Below, piece after piece: positions 1-8,100 of a DNA stretch of 64,000 nucleotides; the stretch's first letter is position 1; each line of letters begins with the position of its first letter. Origin of the DNA: Gluconobacter thailandicus F149-1 = NBRC 100600 (lineage in GTDB: Bacteria > Pseudomonadota > Alphaproteobacteria > Acetobacterales > Acetobacteraceae); the NCBI RefSeq assembly GCF_000964465.1, contig NZ_BANH01000021.1, forward strand, positions 62,001-126,000, read 5' to 3'. The notes under the pieces were generated by a model. That model was not told the origin of the DNA. It worked only from the letters and a program-made list of their open reading frames with translations, and did no database searches. A program made the translations under genes and the position numbers.

Positions 1-1
1 A

Positions 2-466
2 GAGCTCGGATGTGCAATCGGGGTTGGCACACTGGCTCTGGCACAGCGTTATCAGCGCGTACTGGCAGTGGATGCTTCGGAAACTGCTCTTGCGATGGCG
101 CGACAGCGCTGTCAGGAACACACAGGTGTCAGGTTTATCAAAGCATTCCTGCCGGCCGATTACCCCGCCACCGACGCGGATGGGTCTGATCTCATCCTTA
201 TCTCTGAAATCCTGTATTTTCTGAGCCCTGTAGATATTCATACTCTTGCAGCCAAGGTTACTGAAAGTCTGGTGCCGGAAGGATGTATTCTGATCGTTAA
301 CTGGACCGGTCCCACTGATACACCCTGTACCGGCGATGAAGCGGCTGAGAATTTTATCCTGGCATGTCAAGAACATTACTGGCTGCCTGATATGGCCGAA
401 CGAAATGAGGGGTATCGAATTGACAGGCTGGCTTTTGTAAAAAATCATCGGGGAAAGAACGCTTAG
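2..466 (+). CDS. SAM-dependent methyltransferase, NodS-like, 5' end cut by window
   Basis: C-terminal part of a class I SAM-dependent methyltransferase. The frame is open from base 2 and begins with a clear motif I, ELGCAIGVGTLALA, followed about 15 residues later by the acidic end of beta-2, VLAVDAS. A later segment, DLILISEILYF, fits motif IV. The spacing resembles the NodS/nodulation methyltransferase family, which methylates small or sugar amines, but the substrate cannot be told here. A GTG at 68 would start a shorter ORF, but it lies after motif I and is not the real start. The last 113 bases overlap the 3' end of the glycosyltransferase on the other strand. Confidence 0.8.
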   Translation, partial: ELGCAIGVGTLALAQRYQRVLAVDASETALAMARQRCQEHTGVRFIKAFLPADYPATDADGSDLILISEILYFLSPVDIHTLAAKVTESLVPEGCILIVNWTGPTDTPCTGDEAAENFILACQEHYWLPDMAERNEGYRIDRLAFVKNHRGKNA

Positions 467-1445
467 TGTGTCTGAGATAGTCTAGAACACGCTGGGCCCG
501 TGCAAAGTGCTTTGATAACTCATTTCGGGGTATTCGTACCGAATTTAAGTCAGACGCAGAATATTCCAAGGTATTTGCCAGATTTAGATGATTATACAGA
601 GAGCCTCGCCGGATACGGAGAAGCCGCCGGGAAACAGGCTCGAAAATTTCGTCTATATATTCATCCTGGGCAAGAACCCGCCGTGCCAAAGTTTCGGCCA
701 TCCCTCCTTTAGCTCGCCCGGTCAGGCGCGCTGAAACATAAACGATAACTTCGGGCGCATGCCGAACAGGAACGCCATGCCTGCGTAATGCCTGATAAAA
801 CTGCCGATCTTCTCCGGTAGGAACACACGGAATTCCGCCAACCTTGCGCCATGCCTGATGCGTCACTGCAATGCTGGCGCCGGAGTGTTCCAGATGGCGC
901 GGCCAAGGATCATGAGGTTCCGGATGGATCAGGAGGGTAATTTGTTCAAGAAGAGCGCCATAGGCCTGCTCTGCCCTTTCATCCTCATGGAGGTGAAAAG
1001 GAATTTTTCGGGCTTCTGAAGGAAGAAGCAACGCTCTGCCGAACACGGCTTCGACAGGGTATCGTGCAAAAACGTCCAGTGTCCGGTTTACCCAGTCTTC
1101 AGCGGCTTCGCTATCAGCATCCGTGGTGAATAAAAGAGCATCCGGCGAGGCACCCTGTGCCGCAAATGCCATAGCGTCACGCCGCGCGCTACCTGCGCTG
1201 GCCAGAGTTTCGGGATAGACTATCCTGACCATCTCCAGTTCAAACGGAAGTACGTTGATGAGAGAGTGTGCCTGATCATAGGTCTGATCAGTCGTATTAT
1301 TGATCCAGAGTACAACCTTGTCAGGAAGGGTGTTCTGACGTGCAAGCGCCAAAAGGCAGGGTATGATGTGCTCTTCCTCGTTACATACAGGAATGGCAAT
1401 GATGACTTGCCTTCCCGAAGTGATGAAATGGTTATGTTCACTCAT
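354..1445 (-). CDS. Family 2 glycosyltransferase
   Basis: 363-aa GT-A fold glycosyltransferase, probably cytoplasmic with no clear membrane segment. The N-terminus carries the GT2 opening VIIAIPVCNEEEHI (about residues 14-27) and TTDADS near residue 107 supplies the DxD-type metal/nucleotide-sugar site. The middle (GEDRQFYQALRRHGV) fits the acceptor-side ED motif. In other proteobacteria such GT2 genes are commonly found beside NodS-like methyltransferases, PIG-L deacetylases and acyl-CoA dehydrogenases, and the methyltransferase neighbour here fits that grouping. Unusually, the two genes converge and share 113 bp. Donor and acceptor are unknown. Confidence 0.85.
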   Translation of the reverse strand: MSEHNHFITSGRQVIIAIPVCNEEEHIIPCLLALARQNTLPDKVVLWINNTTDQTYDQAHSLINVLPFELEMVRIVYPETLASAGSARRDAMAFAAQGASPDALLFTTDADSEAAEDWVNRTLDVFARYPVEAVFGRALLLPSEARKIPFHLHEDERAEQAYGALLEQITLLIHPEPHDPWPRHLEHSGASIAVTHQAWRKVGGIPCVPTGEDRQFYQALRRHGVPVRHAPEVIVYVSARLTGRAKGGMAETLARRVLAQDEYIDEIFEPVSRRLLRIRRGSLYNHLNLANTLEYSASDLNSVRIPRNELSKHFARAQRVLDYLRHTKRSFPDDFLQKPACQFDTPHFVRPYQAASNVLDMPG

Positions 1446-1487
1446 CGCGAGAAGCCATCGCCCTGACGCTATACAGCAAAGTTGTTC

Positions 1488-1712
1488 TCAATTTGTCGGG
1501 TTTTCAGGCGCATCTGGAAGCTTCGGCGGCTGATCAGGTTCAGGAGCCGGGGCGCCTTTCTCAGGAGGGTACCTTTTGTCCGGTTCTTCCTCTTCCGGTG
1601 GTTCATCTATGATCGGACTTTTATCCGGATAAGGGTCAAAGGGCTCATACTCATCGGAAGATCCGGGAGCTTTTGCAGGATTTTTTGGGAGTGTGTCGCG
1701 TGGGAAAGCCAT
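1488..1712 (-). CDS. Small acidic proline-rich protein
   Basis: 74-aa hypothetical protein with 21 prolines and 18 Asp/Glu and no recognisable domain, signal peptide or membrane segment; probably disordered. A longer reading from an ATG at 1724 is possible, but a GGAGG Shine-Dalgarno lies inside that extension, five bases ahead of the ATG at 1712, so 1712 is the better start. A plus-strand ORF over the same bases (1482-1730) is arginine/phenylalanine-rich and looks like its shadow. Function unknown. Confidence 0.6.
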   Translation of the reverse strand: MAFPRDTLPKNPAKAPGSSDEYEPFDPYPDKSPIIDEPPEEEEPDKRYPPEKGAPAPEPDQPPKLPDAPENPTN

Positions 1713-1724
1713 GATCGCCTCCAT

Positions 1725-2165
1725 TGGTAAGTCTATTCAAAGGTTAAATAGACTAAGAGTTCGCATCACGTTTAAAAGATAAACACGACCTTGTAATTTC
1801 AGGTGTCACAATCAGAACTTGACGCTGGCGAACAAACAGGCGTCTTCACTGGTGCATTTTATGTAATCGTCGCTCCGGCCGCAGGCATACGGCGCAGACA
1901 CAAAGCGGAATGTTGCATCGGTAAAAATAGCCACCCGGTTGCTAACTTGCGTAGCTGTTCAGTCCTTGGAATGCGTGGGGTGATAGGGGGGCATAAGGAC
2001 AAAGGATCGCTTTTCCGTAGAAACAAGCGTGGCTGCATGCATGAAGCTGCAGGCGGCCACGGTGGTGCAATTTTAAGAAACTGCCTCTACTTTTGACGAA
2101 AAGGCCTCAAGCCCGCTGCGTCAGGAATACCTCTTGGACAAAAGGTTCAGACCTTACATTTTGGG
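1725..2165. other. Intergenic stretch with decayed-looking reading frame
   Basis: About 440 bases between the proline-rich protein and the 3' end of the glucan synthase. A plus ORF at 1803-2096 (GTG start) has no Shine-Dalgarno and unconvincing composition. The minus strand carries a more protein-like but interrupted frame (1812-2072, listed separately). A plus-strand terminator-like hairpin sits just past the right edge at 2169. Confidence 0.5.
1812..2072 (-). pseudogene. Possible decayed small secreted or lipoprotein gene
   Basis: One minus-strand frame stays protein-like from 2072 to 1812 apart from a single TGA at 1959-1961. Its left part reads TTVAACSFMHAATLVSTEKR, with a lipobox-like VAAC-S, and its right part reads RVAIFTDATFRFVSAPYAC and continues through two more cysteines to a TGA at 1812. 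There is no start codon ahead of the lipobox because of a TAA at 2073-2075. The amino-acid composition looks more natural than that of the plus ORF here. I cannot name the family. It may be a remnant, or chance. Confidence 0.3.
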
Positions 2166-5100
2166 TCAGAGGTCTCGGAAGACCTCATTTTTTCTGAGTA
2201 CCAGATCTATAGTGTGTGTAAGGCCGTCATCTTTCATGTAAATCGGCTCTGTCAAAGACACTGGCTTCCCGTCCGGCATCATGGAAATTACTCCCTGACA
2301 GATACGATCAGGATTTTCTATCCGGATATGATATTCAGACGTCTTCCAGCGCAGTCGGACTTCATAGGAGGGCCATTCTGAAGGAATACAGGGGGTCAGG
2401 AATAACCTGTCTTCTTCAACATGCATCCCCAGCAGCGTCTCAACACCAACGCGTTGCATCCATCCTGCCGATCCCGTGTACCAGGACCACCCTCCACGAC
2501 CAACATGCGGACTGGAGGAATATACGTCAGCAACAACGGCATAGGGTTCGACTTTGTAGCGATCAGCTGCGTCTTTGTCTCGTGAATGATGAACGGGATT
2601 AAGAGTTGAAAACATCGCATGCGCCGCATCACCATCTCCAAGAAGGGCCGTTGCCATAACTGTCCACAGAGCTGCGTGCGTATACTGACCACCATTTTCC
2701 CGAATACCCGGCGGATAGCCCCGAATATAGCCCGGGTCAGGCTCTGAGGTATCAAAAGGTGGGGTCAGAACCATGATAATCTCCCGGTCCAGGTCAACAA
2801 GCTGCTCCTGAACGGCCTGCATGGCCTGCCTTGCTCGCTCGGAAGATCCTGCTCCTGAAATCACGGCCCAGGATTGAGCTATAGCGTCAATTCGACCCTC
2901 CCTGTTGGCACTACTGCCCAGGGGGCTACCGTCATCAAAATATGCACGTCGGTACCAGGAGCCATCCCAAGCGGCCTCCAGCGCGCTTTCAAGCTCCTTC
3001 ATGATCCGTGTCCACTTCACGACGTGTTCTGTATCCTGTCGAGCCTGTGCGAGTGGCAGAAATGCTGACAATGTGGCGTGCAAGAACCATCCGAGCCAGA
3101 CACTTTCCCCGTGTCCTGCTTCGCCCACACGGTTCATCCCGTCATTCCAGTCGCCGGTTCCCATCAGCGGAAGACCATGAAGTCCTCTCTGCAGGCTGTG
3201 ATCGAGGGCAAGGACACAGTGAACATAGAGAGAAGCCGTTCTATCCGTTACCTCAGGCTGGAGGAAACGCTCATGCTCCCCGTCCGCCAGAAGCGCTGCC
3301 TCCAGGAACGGAATTTCTTCATCCAGAACGGTCGTGTCACCACTGACGCGAACGTAGTGTGCGACTGTGTAGGCAAGCCAGGCGCAATCATCAGAAATCC
3401 TTGTGCGGACACCGTTACCTTTTTGAGGGAGCCACCAGTGTTGAACGTCTCCCTCTGGAAACTGTCGGGATGCTGCCCGAAGAAGATGCTCCCGCACCAG
3501 TTGAGGAGCCGCCAGGACGAGCGACATTCCATCTTGAAGCTGGTCACGAAATCCGTATGCCCCGCTAGCCTGATAAAAGCCTGCCCGTGACCAGATGCGG
3601 CTGGAAAGGGACTGATACAGTAACCACCCATTCAGCATGATATCCATGGCACGATCAGGTGTGCGGACCTGAACGACCCCTGTTATCGTGTCCCATCTGC
3701 GATGAACTTCCTCCAGAACCGCATCCAGATCTGCGCTTCTGTACCGCCGAACAATCTGACGGGCATGTTCTGAATTTTGACCCTGACCTAATAGAAAGAC
3801 AATTTCGGTACTCTCTCCGGGTTCAAGTGTAATGACAGTCTGCAAGGCTGCACACGGGTCAATTCCAGCTCCGATGATGCCTTCCAGCGGTCCTCCATGG
3901 ACAATGGCTCTGGGAGCAGAAAGGGTGCCATTTCGACCAAGGAATGTGCGTCTGTCATCCGTGCTGGAAGTCTGCTGACTGGCCAGATCCGCAAATGCGA
4001 CCCGTTCGCCAAACGTCTCGCCCCACTTGTTCCTGACAAACAGGGCGCCCGTGTCAGTATCCTGTTCTGTGAAAACAAAAGGTGCGGTCGTACTGCGAGA
4101 CTGCCCCAACACCCATTCCGTATAGGTTGTGACTCTCAAAGTCCTGGGCCGAGAGGATGTGTTGGTCAGTTTCAGTCTGGAAATTTTTACCGGATCTTCA
4201 AGCGGGACATATTGCAGCAGGGTCGAGGCAATATCGTTGGCATGCCGATCAAACTGGCTGTATCCGCGCCCATGTCGGCAAATATAGACAGCATTGTCAT
4301 CGGGGCAAACCGCTGCCAGAGGGGACCAGAACTGCCGCCTTTCCTCGTCGCACAGATAAAAGGCCTCGCCAGTCGGGTTAACAACCGGGTCGTTAGACCA
4401 TGGCGTCAGCTGGTTTTCCTTGCTGTTTTCCGCCCATGTGTAACTGCTGCCTTCTGCAGAGACCTGAAAGCCAAAATGGGGATTGGAAATAACGTTGATC
4501 CACGGGGCAGGGGGGCGAATTTTCCCACGGAGGATGACGGCATATTCTCTCCCGTCAGATGTAAAGCCTCCATATCCATTTGGCAGCTCAAGCTGAGGTA
4601 TTGCGGGATTTTCCTGCGGCCCACGGTAAACCTGGGAGGACCGTATGGCAGCCTGTGCAACTTGCGCGTACCGCCTCATTTCAATGTGGGTGAGCTGATG
4701 TTGCAGGTTTCCTCCCTTACCTGTCAGCACGACATAAGACACAGAGAACAGAAGCTCCCTGACTGTTTCTGACATGAGGTTTCCCCGCAGAAGACGAACA
4801 GTACCCGCCTGTCCGGAAGAACGAACGAGAGCTTCCAGCGCGTGTTGAAGATCCTGCGCATACGACGTCGGATGGTCATTCAGAATGACGAGGTCGAAAG
4901 CCAGCCCTTTATAATTCAGGTAGTCATGTGCCGTGAGAACGGTTCGCGCGAGGTCGAAATCCTCATTTTCAGTAATGACCAATAACAGGATTGGCAAATC
5001 GCCAGAAACCCCCTGACCCCATAAATCTGCCTGTTTGCCGGCGCCTCGTTTGATGCGGGCAGCAGACGAACGCAGAGTGGCGCCAGGAAACAGAAGATAA

Positions 5101-8100
5101 CCCGCAAGTTGCTGAAACAGGTCCGCCTGCACAGGCTGGATGTCGAGGTGCCGTAAATGAACCTGAGCATGCGTCCAGGCGAGGGTCAGGGCACGATCGA
5201 GATCGGCTTCACTCTGGTGACGTTCGATGCTCTGGATGAGCGCTTCGCGTGTTGAAGCAACAATCGTCCAGAATGAAACATGCCGAGCGGATCGCGCAGG
5301 AACCGTTAGCGTACACCGAGCAGAGAAAACTGGATCCAGCACTGTTCCGGTTGATCCGGAAAGTGGGCCACTTTCGATGACTGCAATTGGCTCGCGTAAA
5401 TCTCGTCCACGGCCAATAAATCGGGCACGATCTGTCTCAATGGAAAGATCGTTGCCGCCAACCACCAGATGGGCTGCCCAGATCTCTGCATCAGACGGAT
5501 TTCTTTTCCGCCGCGTTGCAACGATTGCTCTATAGGACGAGAGATACTCCGTTTGAACAAACATCTTGGCGAAAGCAGGGTGGCTGATGTCCATACCCGG
5601 TGGGCACAATGCAAGTTCTACATAAGAAGTTACATTGACCTCGACTGTTGACGGGCTGGAATTCCGAACGGAAATACGACGAAGTTCTGCGTCGTCTTCG
5701 GCTGAAACCAGAACTTCCATTGTCGTCGTTAGCTTGTTGTCCTGACGTGTATAGGTTGCACGATCTTCCCTGAACTCAACATCGTAGCTTTCAGCTTTGG
5801 TCCCGGATGGCTGGTATCCTGCCGTCCAGAACTGACTGTTTCCTTGCGTCTGAAGGTAAATGTAAGTCCCCCAGTTATCGAGAGTAGAGTCCTGCCTCCA
5901 TCGCGTGACAGCCTGAGTACCCCATTTGCTGTATCCGGAGGCGGCGGCCGTCAGCATTACGCTGTATCGCCCATTTGAAAGAAGATGAGTGACAGGAGCG
6001 TCTGTGTCGGCTGTACGCAGGTGACGGCCACCCGACTGCGACTGTACAGTCAACGCTGCAGGCGCAAACTCTTCTTCTTTCAAAGGTGTTGTAATGGCTC
6101 CACCTGTTGGTGCGCGCTCCTGCAGAAGAAGTTCCGCTGCCCCGATAATGGGCTCCGCGTGAAAGCGCGTTCGCATAAGGCCTTTCAGGACCGTATCAGC
6201 TATCGCGAGAATGGACATGCCCTGATGGTGGGCCATGTAGGAATGAATAACCGAGACGGTCTGTTTGGGCTGCAGGCGTGCTTTCGTGTAGTCCAGCGCT
6301 TCATAAAATCCGTAAGTTCCCTGAGCACCGGCTTCCTGCAGGGCCCGGAAATTCTCCGTGGCCTGGTGTGCATCAACCATCGTAGCCAAGGCAGTCGCAT
6401 AAGGCGCAATGACAAGATTCTGCGCCAGCCCGCGTTTCATTCCCAGGCCTGGGACACCAAAATCGGAATATTGATAATTATAGTCCAGATCCCGGGCACT
6501 ATAGGCAGATTCCGAAATGCCCCAGGGTACACCGCAGAACTGGCCGTATTCAATCTGACGACGGACAATCTGACGGCTGGTCTCTTCAAGAAGACTGTCG
6601 AATGGAGCAGCCATGATCAGGGATGGCATAAGATACTCGAACATGGACCCCGACCACGAGACCAGGGCTTCTCCATGAGCGACTGCGGCAAGGGGCCTTC
6701 CCAAACGAAACCATTCCCACGCTGGGATGTCGCCTTTTGCAATGGCAAAAAAGACAGCAAGTCTGGCCTCTGAAGCCAGCAGGTCGTAGCAATTGTTGTC
6801 GAGAGTGCCTTCATTCACAACAAACCCGATCGAAAGTAGTTTCCGCTCGGAATTTCTGAGAAAACCAAACTCCATTTCCAGAGCCATGGTTCTTGCGATT
6901 TTTGCAATTCTATGGAGTTCTTCATGCAGTAAAGGGTTATTTTCGAGATCCTTTCGTTCACTCTGAATGCAGCTCTGCGCAGCATGCAGCCAGAAAAGAA
7001 GGTTCTCGGCTCCTGTAGCGGACGTGCCTTTTCCAACACTTCCTGCCATGGCCCGTCTTTGCAGAAGATGCGCCAGTTCTTCTGCCTGACTGACGAGTAT
7101 CTGGACTCTGTATGCAAGCGTGATCTGACTGGCATGACCCTCCTTCATGTCCTGAAGAAGGGTTTCCATGAGTTGCGCGAGTTCGGATGACCGGAAGATC
7201 CCGCTCTCCGATGTTGCTTCTTCAAGCGCCAGGTTCAGAGCATCCTGTACACCTTCACGCCAGGTGTCAGACTTTCTTCCTTTCTGAACCCACTCATCGC
7301 AGGCACCTGCCAGCGCAATCAGATGGCCAGCGAGATTGCCGCTATCTACTGTCGAAACATAAATGGGGGAGAGCGGAGAAAGGTCAGTAGTATTATACCA
7401 GTTATAAAAATGCCCTCTGAAACGTGGAAGCTGTAGCATTGTCCCAAGGGTCGCACTCAGCCGGGACGTCGCGTCTACCACCCCAATCCACCCGAAATCG
7501 CATGCTGCAACAACGGACAGAAGGTAAAGTCCCATGTTGGTGGGGGAGGTTCGGTGCGCGACAAGCGGGGAAGGGGTCTCCTGAAAATTATCCGGCGGAA
7601 GCATGTGATCCGCGGCAGTGACGAATGTCTCAAAATAGCGCCATGTCCGCCGCGCCTGCATGCGCATGAAAGCCGTTTCGGCCTCCGTAGCCTCAAGCCT
7701 ACGAGCAGATGCACGATACTGGCTGGCCATCCATGCGATCGCCGGTGAGAGGCACCAGGCCAGAGCAAAAGGAAGAATGACGATCCAGACCCAGGGAGCG
7801 GCCACGAACATGACGCCTACGGCCAGAAGACCAGTCAGGACGGCTCCGCTCATCTGACGGAAATATCCCTGAATCTGCTCGCGAGGCGCTTCTGCCGCCT
7901 GAGCAGCCGTCACCCATTGAAGAAGGTGCTTCCGTGTAATGAAAACACGGCCCAGTGTTCGAACAATCGCATCGCCCATCAGGCAGGCCTGATCAGCCAG
8001 AAACGCAAAGCACAGGGCTGTCGTCAGAACAGTACGTTTGAGATCAACTGTCAGAAGAGAGAAATAGCTGCGAAATGTTTCCCCTCGTCTGCGCCTGATA

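Noticed and set aside
1803-2096. 97-aa plus-strand ORF with GTG start
   Set aside because: No Shine-Dalgarno and unnatural composition; the opposite strand reads more like protein.
3897-4772. 291-aa plus ORF
   Set aside because: Lies wholly inside the glucan synthase gene on the other strand; composition is that of an antisense shadow.
5985-6773. 262-aa plus ORF
   Set aside because: Antisense to the conserved glycoamylase-like part of the glucan synthase.
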